DNA of 64,000 nt from Austropuccinia psidii (taxonomy: Eukaryota; Basidiomycota; Pucciniomycetes; Pucciniales; Sphaerophragmiaceae). The notes under the pieces were generated by a model. The model did not search any database and was not told where the DNA came from. It saw only the letters and a program-made list of their open reading frames with translations. Below are positions 25,210 through 35,459 of this stretch, in pieces. The stretch covers positions 379,501 to 443,500 of the forward strand of contig JALGQZ010000015.1 in NCBI GenBank assembly GCA_023105745.1, written 5' to 3'. Each line of letters opens with the position of its first letter. Position 1 is the stretch's first letter. The position numbers and the translations under genes are program-made.

Positions 25210-26520
25210 ATGTCGTGCACTTTATGCACTAAGAGGGGTATCCCCTGCATTTGTTCCTTCACAACGAACAATGCTTGTGATGCTTGCTGACAAGCACACA
25301 AGAAATTCTTGTTTGTTGTCCAATGCTTCTGACCATGCGGCCAGAGGAGTTCCCGCCCAAGACGCCCTTGCAAGGACTCCTTTTTCGTCCACAATGATGA
25401 AAGTATTCCCACGCGGGAATGGACCCCGGGACCCCAAACAGGCTGACGCGAACAATTACGGACATTTAGCCCTGTCCCCTCAAGCATCAATTTGTCCACC
25501 CCCCCTTCTAGGCCACTTCACTCCTCGACCAGAGTGAAGTGATTATCCGGCCGATGAAGAATGGTGATGGCAAGAGGACATTCAAAATTGGGCTGATTGT
25601 CACCAGGTCTTGTCACCCATGGGACTAAACACCAAAGTAAGTTTTCTTTTTCCTCCTTAATTCATTTCCATTCACACAATCATACTAACTTTTTTCCATT
25701 ACACATAGAACAAAACCCACAAAATCCCCCCTGACAAGACTCACCCGTTCAATGTATGCCTTGCAAGCAAACCCTGTGGCAACCCACTCCTGGCCCGAGT
25801 GGCACCCAATGGTTGGAGTACTTATTCCATGGTAAGCAGCCAAAGTTTCATTTAAGTTCCACTTTTGACTCAACCTAACTGACTCTTCCTCCTTTTGTAG
25901 ATCCCTCCCAACATGATGAGCCACCTATTCCTGGCCTGAGTCCATCCTCGGAACCACCTGAGGACGTTCTGACTTGTGAGCCAGAACCAGAGGTGGCTCC
26001 AACACAATCCATGGAGGAACCATTTGGTAAGTCCCAACTTCACTTTTTTAACTCTTCTCAACTTTTCCTCACCCCTCCTCCGCCCATCTCCAGCTTGTCC
26101 CGCTACTCCCCGCTCGATCATCATCATCAACGATATCCCTGTCAGATTCCCCCTTCCCTGACTCCACCACCTTCCACTCCTACCCTGGTTCCTTCCCCAG
26201 ATCTCCCTCCCATTGCCGCCAACAACCCAACCACCTCCTCTCATTCCTACAATGAAACTCACCAGGAATTCACCGACCTGTGACCAACACTAATGATTCC
26301 TCAAGCCATTGTCCAAGAAGCCATCAACCAAATCTTGTTGGAGCATTGCCGCTCGCTCCACATTATTCCTTTTGTGGATGCAACTCATTGAAATGAGATG
26401 CACTGGGAATTCCAGGAGAAACTAAACTCCCTCCTTGGCCAGGCATTGGAGGCTTATCCAAAGGAGGACATCACCGGGATAGTCTCCATTCAAAAAAAAT
26501 TTGTTTTCCTCTTATTTAAT
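25210..26520 (+). pseudogene. Zn2Cys6-like Cys-cluster protein, repeated rust family, decayed
   Basis: The ATG at 25210 opens MSCTLCTKRGIPCICS, then ACDAC: Cys-x2-Cys-x6-Cys ... Cys-x2-Cys-x6-[Phe for Cys], the spacing of a fungal binuclear Zn2Cys6 cluster with the last Cys lost. A TGA at 25288-25290 and further stops break exon 1. Likely introns: GTAAGT near 25637 to ACACATAG near 25708, GGTAAGC near 25830 to TTTTGTAG near 25900, and GGTAAGT near 26025 to CTCCAG near 26092. Later exons read KSPLTRLTRSMYALQANP-like, PPEDVLTCEPEPEVAPTQS, a Pro-rich stretch, then QALEAYPKEDITGI near the end at about 26520. I recognise it as a frequently repeated Austropuccinia-type hypothetical protein. Zn2Cys6 proteins normally bind DNA; whether this family does is unknown. 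As it stands it cannot give a full protein. Confidence 0.6.
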
Positions 26521-26899
26521 TTTGTAATACACTCCATTTAATTAGTTTATTGTAATCAATACATGCTTTTTTACATTTTTGTTGTATTATTTTTTCCCAT
26601 GAGATTCTCCTTTTTGGCAATTTGTGCAAAGCACCTATTGTGTGATAATAATTTTTGCAAGTGCCCCACAAAATGTTTCAGTCAGTATTTAATTGTGAGA
26701 ACCTCTTTTGCCGAAAATGCGCAAATAGTCACCATTACGGCCTCCTACATTTTCTTCTGATATGGTTGAAAACCATATAAGATGTTGACTGTAAAAATGC
26801 GGGCGTTCCCTGCATGTGAGCAATCCACTGCAGATTCATGAGACATTGCCTTTCCTATGGTCACACCCTATTAATCTTAGTCATGTATTGAATTGTTTG
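26521..26899. other. Spacer, no gene seen
   Basis: AT-rich 3' flank of the Cys-cluster relic; a 65-codon frame at 26563-26760 has no motif and is not called. Confidence 0.4.
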
Positions 26900-27425
26900 A
26901 ATTTTTGGGAGCCTTCACAAGGCTCAGGATTTGCGTGTGAATTGTTGGAAGCCTGCACAGGCATAAGCAATTGTTTTCATTGTTGGGAACCTGCACAAGC
27001 GTCAGGATTTGTGTTTGAATTGTTGGAAACCTGCACAGGCGCAAGGAATTTTTAGCATTGTCGGAACCTGCACAAGAATAAGGATTCACGTGTGAATTGT
27101 CCAAAGCCTGCACAGGTGTAAGGAATTGTTTGAATTGTTGGGAATCTGCACAAGCGTCAGTATGTGCGTGTTAATTGTCAGAAGCCTGCACAGGCGTAAG
27201 GAATTTTTAAATAGTTGGGAACCTGCACAACGTAAGGATTTGCGTGGGAGGCGTTGGGAGCCGGCACTGGCATAGGGAGTTGTTTGAATTGTCAGGAGCT
27301 TGCACAAGCATAATGATTTGCTTGTGAAGTGTCGGCAGCCTGCCCTGGCGTAAGCAGTTGTTAGAAGTATTGGAAACCTGCACAAGCGTAAGGATTCGCG
27401 TGTGAAGAATTGGGATCCTCGACAA
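26900..27425 (+). repeat. Minisatellite with alternating ~38/40-bp monomers and GCCTGCACAGGC palindromes
   Basis: About 13 monomers in a row. They alternate between a GCCTGCACAGGCGTAAG type and an ACCTGCACAAGCGTAAGG type, each followed by ATTGTTGGAA-like spacer, giving a dimeric unit of roughly 78-80 bp. The first type holds GCCTG-CA-CAGGC, a perfect 5-bp stem. Frames opened on the minus strand across it are repeat artefacts. Confidence 0.85.
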
Positions 27426-27610
27426 GAGAAACAAACAAGGACATATGTACAATAGCATGCCACTGTACACAATCCATTTCACCCCTTTTTCATTTGAGCC
27501 ACCCTATCTCCAGCACTCCAAACCATCCAATCCTGGTGTATATTGTCCTCTGCCTTACCCCACCATTATTTACCAATCAGGCTGAAATTCCAAAACACAT
27601 GAAAATTTCC
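27426..27610. other. Spacer
   Basis: Short stretch between the minisatellite and the 3' end of the Tet-like relic; nothing recognised. Confidence 0.5.
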
Positions 27611-29480
27611 TCATTCTTTGAATTGGGATGAGATTGTATTACCATCCCTGATTTGATAACCCGCTCCCTCGCCAGCCTCATAATAGCCGTGGATTTTTTG
27701 GCACATTGTTTTTGCTAACCTCCTGGAGCATTGCGCCAACATACCCACTAGTGATGTGCTTTCGTTGTCCTGTGCTGGATCAGTATAATGAACAAATGTA
27801 CTACTGGCCCACACTACCTGAATGAGCCCATGAAATTCGGATAGATCAATCCAAAAATGCTCATTTGGGAAAATCAATTTTCCCCCTGTACACCACTTTG
27901 ATGCATCTCTTCAAATTTGGCCGGTCTGCTTATCAGGTTGAAACCACCATCCCAAAGCATGCAGTGATGCATCTTTATCAACGTGAGGTGCATTTTTGAA
28001 TCTATTCATGGTGAATTTTAGTGTGGAAGCAAACTCAAATGCACCCTGATTTGCGGGAATATTGGCTTCATAGTTAACTTGATCAAAAGACGGAACCCCC
28101 AATGACTTGTAGCAATTTTGAATCTTCTCAAAAAAATTATCCCCAACATATTGTAAGGATTGACCTAGAATGCAACCCACCAAGCTAAGATTGGCAGCTC
28201 AGTGGCACCATTAATCTTTTGCATTTTCAATTTTCCCAAAACTTCCATAAAGACCAGATTGTTCATTATTTGTGCTGCATTTGCGCCACCCAATCACGAA
28301 CATATATCTCTCCAGTAATGCTCCATTTGTTGCAATTGGGTTGGTGAATCTTCTTTTGTGAAATAAGAATTGTGATAATTCATCCCATTGATTGACCTAG
28401 ACTTCACTCATTGTTGTGAATGGTCTGAATTCAACAAGGGCAATGAGTAATCCGGTTGAAGAGAAAATTCCCATGCAGCCAAAGTGAATGCGTTTGATCT
28501 GATTGACATTCACAAGCCTCCAAATTTCCCTTGGGGTCATATTTGCTGATACTGGCAGTGATATTTTTGCTGTTGGTCGAGAGAAGGAAAACAACCTATT
28601 CTTTTGGGCGATTCTGGCCTCATTTGTCTTTTGGGATGTCCCACTATTCCCGAGTGGTTTAGGGATCACTTTGTGTTGAAGCAGACAAGATATCAGATAC
28701 TGCTTCCTGCCATTTGAAGCTAAGTAGTTTTGAGTCCAGTATGGTGCCCAGTTCCCAAGGAGCTTTATTTGCCACAAATCCTTTTGACTTCCCTGTTGGA
28801 GCCCACATGACATTGGCTTGATCTGAACCAACTAAAGCCAATGTTCTTCCATGGGGCCCAATGAGGGTGCCACATAAATGCAGAAGCATATATATATATC
28901 TTTATATATAGGCTGAGAATAAGCAAGCCACTCCCACTTTCCTTCCTCACACCGATGCTTTCCCGCGACTTCCCTTTTACGCTTCTTTCCTTTTTTTGTG
29001 AATGGCATTCTTGAAGCAGAAAATGAAATGAAACCAAATGATGACTGAATTATTAATATTACCTAAATTTGATCTCAGTCAATTAATCTTTTCCAATTGC
29101 AGCTACAAATGACAGATCACACCTGACCTTTGCGAATTTGCAATCTCAAGTACCTGAACCTGAAAAATGCAGTTGATAGTGCATTATTCAATTTGAAATA
29201 TTGATGTTCCCATTCAATGAGGTTCAAATCCAACCATTTGGAATATTTCAAGCATGCACAAATGCAATATGCACCCTGCTGTGCATCCCTAATTATCCTA
29301 GTCCTCTTGAGAGAAAAAGGGCCATTTTTCCTATTATGGGCTGGCGGGAAGTGATATGACCCACTTCCCGCAATGCCCCCGCATGTGCTAATCGCGAGCA
29401 CAACTGCCTGACTCAGTTTGGATCTTGTCAGAGTATTTTTAATGGTGTACGGAGGCATGCCTCTGTACAATTATTATTGG
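27611..29480 (-). pseudogene. Tet-like (TET/JBP-type) 2OG-Fe(II) oxygenase, decayed
   Basis: The C-terminal half (28195-27611) is one frame with a single TGA at 27909-27911. It reads FASTLKFTMNRFKNAPHVDK, a Gly-Gly strand (GGKLIFPNEHFWIDLSEFHG), and QVVWASSTFVHYTDP. The HxD iron pair is H at 27985-27983 and D at 27979-27977; the distal His is at 27790-27788. This layout matches the Tet-like 2OG-Fe(II) oxygenase domain that is massively expanded in rusts and other basidiomycetes, often next to DNA transposons. Upstream, 28831-28397 (with PYWTQNYLAS, VNVNQIKRIHFGCMGIF) and 29480-29117 (ICACLKYSKWLDLN, LIEWEHQYFKLNNALSTAFF) belong to the same protein but lie in shifted frames. TET/JBP enzymes oxidise methylated pyrimidines or thymine in DNA; activity of this group is unproven and this copy is broken. 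Confidence 0.68.
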
Positions 29481-29559
29481 TATTCATACTGTGGCATCCA
29501 GGAATTAGTAGGATAGGTAGTCACAATTCTTCAATTCATAAATAACTTTGCAAAATTCA

Positions 29560-29830
29560 ATTACAATCTATCTAGTACAAAGCTAATCTAAAACGGGTCA
29601 ATCCTGGTTGTAAGTTGAGCTGACCTGGGTACAGTCAATGTGACCTCATCACTCAAACCAAGACCGCGCTTTGCCACCCAGGCATCACCAAAGTCTAATA
29701 CCAAGCATTTTGAAAATTCAAATCTAAGAGGTACAGTGGGGTTAAAAGACTCTGATGAGAATAAACGTTTATTCAGTAACTTAAATATATACTTATTAGT
29801 ACATAGCCACACCAGGTCCACTAGTATTTA
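29560..29830 (-). other. Coding-like fragment, unrecognised
   Basis: A frame ending at 29588 reads ...CLVLDFGDAWVAKRGLGLSD then LTVPRSAQLTTRIDPF. I recall this tail as a recurrent string in rust repeat-derived predictions, but I can attach no function. It may be transposon debris between the two neighbouring minus-strand relics. Confidence 0.25.
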
Positions 29831-29963
29831 CCCTCTGAAAGTTTTTCAGAAATTTCAAAGAGTGATAAAGCCCCTTTAACTGAGCTTGTTCTCCAGTCAT
29901 CTGAGAATACCATCAAACCATGAACCCCCCCACACAGAAAGCCGCTAATAAACCATAGCAAAT

Positions 29964-31817
29964 TCAATTTATTCCAAGATTCTTGTGACACATAAAAAGA
30001 TCTTTGATGGCCTCAATTTTTTTGGAGCTTGTGAGTTTGCCTTTGATGCCATTGACTTCAACCTTTGTATTGGCACGTACCATGTTGTACGCAATCATCA
30101 AATGGATAACTGTATCCATTGAATCCTCCAGGTTCTTGTGCGGCTTTGTTGATATCTCATTGTCAGCCCTGACACCTTCAATGCTAAGTTGTGCTGCACA
30201 TTTCTTCGATTTACTCAAGCAGGAGGCAAGATATTCAACTGCTCCCCATTCAAGTCCAAGAGGATCAGTTGAATTTGATGGTAGTGCCACATATGGTTTG
30301 GGTGCAATCACATTGTATGAGACTAAACTAATGGATTCAAACATAACAGTTGCCCAAAAATGTTTAACTGGATTGGGGGGTAAAGAAGGATCTGAACCAT
30401 TTTGAAGAAGGAGTGTTCAGATTTTGGGAGATTATCTGGAGGTTTGGCGGATTCCTTCATCAATTTGGGATTCCAAATGTTGTCATCAAAAAATGCTTCT
30501 GTTTATGTTGGTTTAAAAAAATCTAACCCTGTATATTGCAATTTATATCACCAGTCAATAGTCAATAATGTTGTTTCATGAACAAAGATAAATCTCACCT
30601 GCCATCTCAAGGTCCTCAAGCCAGGCCAACATTTTAAGCTCTTGGTTACTGATCACCTTAATACCAACGGGCAAGAATGTATGAGAATCCTTTGTTGGTA
30701 AGTTGTCCCATTGATTTTTGTAAATCCTCTTTATATTATCAAGCTCCCTTTTCCATGATTGTTGAGTAATATTGGAATGATAATTCAAAATGTCTCCAAA
30801 CTCTTCCATGCGAGATAAAAATATTCCTTGAAAATTAGAAGAGGATGACACTTTGGGCTCAGGGTTGGGAACTATATTAGTCATATCTTGTCCCATTGTA
30901 TCATGTTTAATTGTTTACCTTTCTTAAAAGGCTTGAATATTCCAAGGAGAAGCGGGAGGGGTTTCATAATGGATTGTTTCATTGAGTATGGGGGGGCTTT
31001 CAGTATGTGGAGGTTCATCTTGGATTGTTTCATTGAGTATGGGGGGCTTTCAATATGTGGAGGTTGATTATCAATATGGCCCACTTCAACATTGATCATT
31101 TCATCACCCTGATCCGGGGAATCTTTTGCAGCTTCAAAGGTACAGTGTTTTTTGTTGGTTTTTTTGGTGGCATGTATATTTGGTCTTTTCCTAATCCTTT
31201 GCCTGGAATTCCAATTACCACTTGAGATCCTTCAGGTAGAGATTCTCCCAGCTCCACACCTGCCCATATATTGTAAGCAGCCATTTTGATGTTTTTGTAT
31301 TGAATTAGTAATGGACTTACGGTTCAAATCCATTTCAGGAGGCTCATTGCTTCAGCAATCTTTTGATGCACATAATAAGGAATTTTACTATCATTTTGAA
31401 TTTTTTCGAGCCTTGGAATTGTTTGAGCAATGTTTGACACAAATTGTTCCTTGGATATAATTTCCACCTCTCCACTGAAAATTATATCATCTTGCCCAGC
31501 ATCTTCTGTCAGTGCACAAGGTTCAACAGTCTTTTCCTTCTCATAGCTTTTAAAATTTGGTTTCTGAAAGCTTGGAGGCTGAGCTGAAATTAAGGCTATG
31601 ACACAATATCCGGTTTTGAGAGATTTGAAATATTCAAGATGGATGCATACTCACATTCTGGAAGAACTGGTGGATCTTGATTATCTTCATGTGACTGGCT
31701 CTCTACTTCAATGCCCCATTCACAACTACTGGCCATATCAGAGATTTCACTTCCACTCTCTGGGGCTGAAGTTGATAGTTCATTGAATTCAGTTGAATTT
31801 CCTGGGGTTTGGGCCAT
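29964..31817 (-). pseudogene. Multi-exon gene relic of unknown function
   Basis: Coding-like blocks on the minus strand, in order: 31817-31596 (MAQTPGNSTEFNELSTSAPE, Ser/Glu-rich), about 31561-31320 (DAGQDDIIFSGEVEIISKEQ, then IAQTIPRLEKIQNDSKIPYY), 31284-31096 (MAAYNIWAGVELGESLPEGS, then Pro/Lys-rich), 31099-30881 (two copies of a short repeat with DNQPPHIESPPYSMKQS), 30896-30576 (acidic/amphipathic with SRMEEFGDILNYHSNITQQ) and 30344-29964 (VALPSNSTDPLGLEWGAVEY, NLEDSMDTVIHLMIAYNMVR). Typical intron spacers lie between. I know it only as a repeated rust hypothetical protein. It is upstream of, and on the same strand as, the Tet-like relic, so both may belong to one mobile unit. Confidence 0.42.
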
Positions 31818-32523
31818 AGTGGAGGTAGTCTATTAAGCAAATAGATGGTGACAAGTTGATTGATAACTTTTTTGAAAATTTTTGAATAAAAATATCAAAA
31901 TCAAAGAAAAAAGGTGGAAGTAAAATAAGTTTAAAATAATTAATTCTTCTTTGGGTAATATTGGAGAATTGTGGCAAGTTTGAAAGAAGTTAAATATAAA
32001 TTTCAAGCAGTTTAAGACTTATTGAATATTCTAGAAAAAATACATTTTAGAACCACAAGCTGACCAAAATAAACCTGCGCATCAACAGCCTTGGAACCTT
32101 CTATTGAAATTGTATTGCATTTGCAAAATAAAATTTGTCGGAAAATTGAAGGAGGTAATGTTTTGCAAATTATTTCATATCATGCAAATGAAATCACTTC
32201 CCTGTGAGACATTGGATAAAGCTGACTAGTGAGAAACCTACTAAAGTCAACTTTTGAACTATTAAATGCTCATGAGGTAATGACTAAGCAAAGTGTTCCA
32301 TTTGAATGATATGAAATAAAATAGTTTTGTCGGGGAAACAGGAGACACAATTCTTGTCTTAAATGGTCCACTTATTACGTTTTAATTTGTTATTCTCATG
32401 ATTTAAACCCTAACCACAACATTGTGAATATACTTACCGATTTCCCCTTAGGTCCTGTTGGCAGAGAAGGCCACTCAGCATATTTCCTTGATTTTTTGAT
32501 GGTGTAGGACAACAAGCCACCGT
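31818..32523. other. Upstream flank of the minus-strand relic, no gene seen
   Basis: AT-rich. The last 80 bases continue after the solo LTR at 34485, so the LTR split this DNA. Confidence 0.5.
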
Positions 32524-32842
32524 TGTGGGAACTCCTTTTGGTGTGGGATGAAATAAGGCAGTGCCTTGAGGGGGAAATTATTGGTAAGTCTGTTTTGAAT
32601 TTCAGAATTGTCCAATAACCATGGGTGCTAAGGTGTATTAGCTGCCCCTCTAAATAATACTGAATAGTCAGCCTACAGAGAATCACAAAATAAAATAAGA
32701 TTTGTGGCTTTAACAGATAGAGAAGACTTATCAGCAGTCTCTAAATCAGACCAATCAATAACACTACAGTAAAAACTCTGATCTAAATCTTCTGATAAAA
32801 TAAACACTAGTTTTTTTTTATTTTATTTTAATAAAAGTGATG

Positions 32843-32868
32843 ATAATATATATATATATATATATATG
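32843..32868. repeat. TA microsatellite
   Basis: An uninterrupted run of TA dinucleotides inside the solo LTR. Confidence 0.9.
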
Positions 32869-33075
32869 TTTTGGGTTTCTACTATCTTAATAAAACTAAT
32901 AAGAATATTTTTTTATTTTTTTTTAATAAGAATGATAATAATATATATATTTTGAATGGTTTTAGGTTGATTATAATGATTTTTTTTGATATGAGTACTA
33001 ATAATAAGACTACTGGATTTGATTCTTTTAAATTTTTTTTTAATACTGAGTTTTATATCACTACTACTTTTTTTT

Positions 33076-33250
33076 AATAATACTAAGCCACTGAGCAAGG
33101 CTACTGAGCTTTTTACTACGTTAATACTACTATTCTTCACTAATACTAAGCTACTGAGCAAGGCTACTGAGCTTTTCACTACGGTTATACTACTATTCTT
33201 CACTAATACTAAGCGTATTGAGCAAGGCTACTGAGCTTTTCACTACTAAA
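33076..33250 (+). repeat. Tandem repeat, ~63-bp unit, about 2.7 copies
   Basis: The unit runs AATACTAAGC.ACTGAGCAAGGCTACTGAGCTTTTCACTACG..TACTACTATTCTTCACT and repeats with few changes. It lies within the solo LTR and is absent from the element A LTRs. Confidence 0.85.
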
Positions 33251-33469
33251 ACACTACTACTATTCTAGATATCCTGCTAGTTCAGGGATGGTTGTGATCC
33301 TGGATAGTGGGAACTTGTTCATGATGATGGGAAAAATGAGGGAGAGAGGACCTCTATTTATAGCTTTTGGGCCTCCATAGAGCTTCTCAAAATAGGGTAC
33401 CTAGAAAAAATCATAGTTGAGAGTTTTTAGCTAGTGAGACGTGTAGTTTTGGTGTAGAAGCGTGTTTGC

Positions 33470-34045
33470 TGAGAGAATTATGCTGGTGGTGCGATTTCTT
33501 ATTGAAATCATGTGATGTATTTGAGATAATTTGGCTGGTGAGATTTTCTTTTTATCAGAGTCATGTGAGATCATTGAGATAATATGGCTGGTGATGTTTT
33601 CTTGAAGGTGGGGAAAGTATTTTTTGTTTCTATTTTTACGTATGTTATGAGAGAATTATGCTGGTGGTTCTTTTCCTTATCAAAATCATGTGATGTGTTT
33701 GAGATAATTTGGCTGGTGGGATTTTCATTTTTGGTGACTTTGTTACGTATATTCTGAGAGAATTATGCTGGTGGTGCTTTTTCTTATCAAAATCATGTGA
33801 TGTGTTTGAGATAATTTGGCTGGTGGGATGTTCTTTTTGCCAAGAAAGTGGAGAAAATACAGCTCCTGACAATTGAACTGTCTTCTAGTAATATGATATA
33901 TATGAGAAAATTATGCTGGTGTTTCTGTTTCTTATCAAAATCATGTGATGTCTTTGAGATAATTTGGCTGGTGATGTTTTCTTGGAGGCGGGGAAAGTCT
34001 TTTTGTCTCTATTTTTTATGTATGTTCTGAGAGAATTATACTTGT
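33470..34045 (+). repeat. Tandem repeat, ~100-130-bp unit, about five copies
   Basis: Each unit begins GAGAGAATTATGCTGGTGG and contains ATCAAAATCATGTGATGT followed by TTGAGATAATTTGGCTGGTG; starts near 33470, 33649, 33758, 33903 and 34028, with a divergent copy near 33550. The element A LTR has only single, related versions of these motifs. Confidence 0.8.
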
Positions 34046-34488
34046 GGTTTTATTTTACTATTGTATCATTTCATATGGAGATTTTATCATTTCTATGAAG
34101 TTTGATGCGTGTTATTATTACTAAGGAAGCATTTGTTCTTGGAAAATATATTGAAATTTTATTCATAGCCTTGAGGTATTTCTTCTTTAAATTGAATCAA
34201 GGTGGGGAAAATACAGCTCTGATGCTTTGGTCCATCTTCATATACCTTTATTTAGATTAACTGCCTTTAATGACATAATTTGTTATTGATGATGCAATAA
34301 GGTGGATAAATTCTTTGATACTATACTGTTTTGATAAGATCTTGAGGCTGTGTATTTTATATTTCTTTTTGAAATTTGTAATTGTAATGTGTGAATCTGT
34401 TTTGCGTAATTCTTTTTATTATCATTTTTTTCTTTTGTCTTATTGGTAAGCTTGAAACTGGTACTAATGGTATGGAATACCACACCGT

Positions 34489-35220
34489 ACACTATGGATG
34501 TAATACGGAAGCATGAGGATGGTAAGTGGCGGGGGTGCAGAGGCATAAGGAGGGTTGAGGGAAGTGTCCGAGGCATATCTTGAGGGCGCCATGGGAGCAT
34601 AGGGATTGCAAGTGGCGGGGGGGCAGAAGCGTAAGGAGTTGTGAGGGTGGAGATGGGGTGCGGCATCGTAGTCTCATCTTGAGGGCCCGGCAGAAGGGTA
34701 AGGATGATAAGCAGCTTTGAGGATTAGGCTAGTGTGAGGGTGGCATTGGAGCGATGTTGGGAGGGCACTACGCAAGCATAAGGATGGTAAGCAGTTTTGG
34801 AGCCATGTTGGGAGGGAATTCTGCAAGCATAAGGATGGTAAGCAGTGTCGGAGGCATGTCAAGAGGGTTCTATACAAGCGCAAGGGTGGTCAGCGGTGTT
34901 GGAGGCATGTCGGGAGGGCTCTCCACAAGCGTAAGAATTGTAAGTGGTGTTGGAGGCATGTTGGGAGGGCTCTCCACAAGCATACGGATTGTAAGTTGTG
35001 TCGGAGGCATGTTGGGAGGGCACTACACAAGGGTAAGGATGGTTAGGGGTGTTGGAGGCATGTCAGGAGGACACCACGTGAGCATAAAGATGGTAAGGGC
35101 AGGGTGTGAAAGCATAAGGAGTGGGGAGGGCTGAGATGGGGGGGCATTTTTGGAGTCTCATCTGGAGGGTGGTGCGGGCGCATAAGCATGCAAAGGTTTG
35201 GGGAGGATTAGGCGGGGATG
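34489..35220 (+). repeat. Minisatellite, 51-bp unit
   Basis: The unit GTTGGAGGCATGTTGGGAGG...CACAAGCATAAGGATGGTAAG repeats about seven times cleanly between 34750 and 35090, with degenerate copies on each side. 51 is a multiple of three, so the plus strand stays open across it (34754-35134) as a 17-residue repeat with the core GGMLGGLSTSIRIVS. I treat this frame as a by-product of unit length unless transcripts show otherwise. Confidence 0.85.
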
Positions 35221-35459
35221 CAGAAGCCAATGAGGTGAAATTAACCAAACATTGCAAATAGTGTTGAGATGGGTTTGGGCTTTGAGTGACATTCTCATGT
35301 GTCACATGTGACAATTGACATTGTCTTGATGCTGACCTGATGTGACCCACTCAATCCAGTGAGTATAAAGTGACACCAACGCAACTGAAGAAAGATTTTA
35401 TACTGACCGCAGTGCGACGTGAATTCAATCGCCAACGATTCACACGAGATTTTCCCTGG
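35221..35459. other. Spacer, no gene seen
   Basis: Transitional sequence between the minisatellite and the LTR C remnant; nothing recognised. Confidence 0.4.

Larger units (their letters stand above)
32524..34484 (-). repeat. Solo LTR, family A (diverged), with CCGT target duplication
   Basis: Starts TGTGGGAACTCCTTTTGGTG and ends GGTATGGAATACCACA, matching both ends of the element A LTRs (45774-47589, 56560-58361); the first ~250 bases align closely (AGCTGCCCCTCT, TTGTGGCTTTA, AGAGAAGACTT, CAGCAGTCTCT). CCGT is present directly before (32520-32523) and after (34485-34488), a 4-bp duplication as for element A. The middle has expanded by tandem duplication (see separate entries). Orientation follows element A, whose coding strand is minus. 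Confidence 0.88.

Noticed and set aside
26900..27425. CRISPR array.
   Set aside because: Repeats are contiguous without unique spacers, and the DNA is eukaryotic.
27086..27482. Cys/Leu-rich minus-strand frames with repeated CRLPTI-like units.
   Set aside because: They are translations of the 38/40-bp minisatellite; the unit is not a multiple of three and both overlapping frames look alike.
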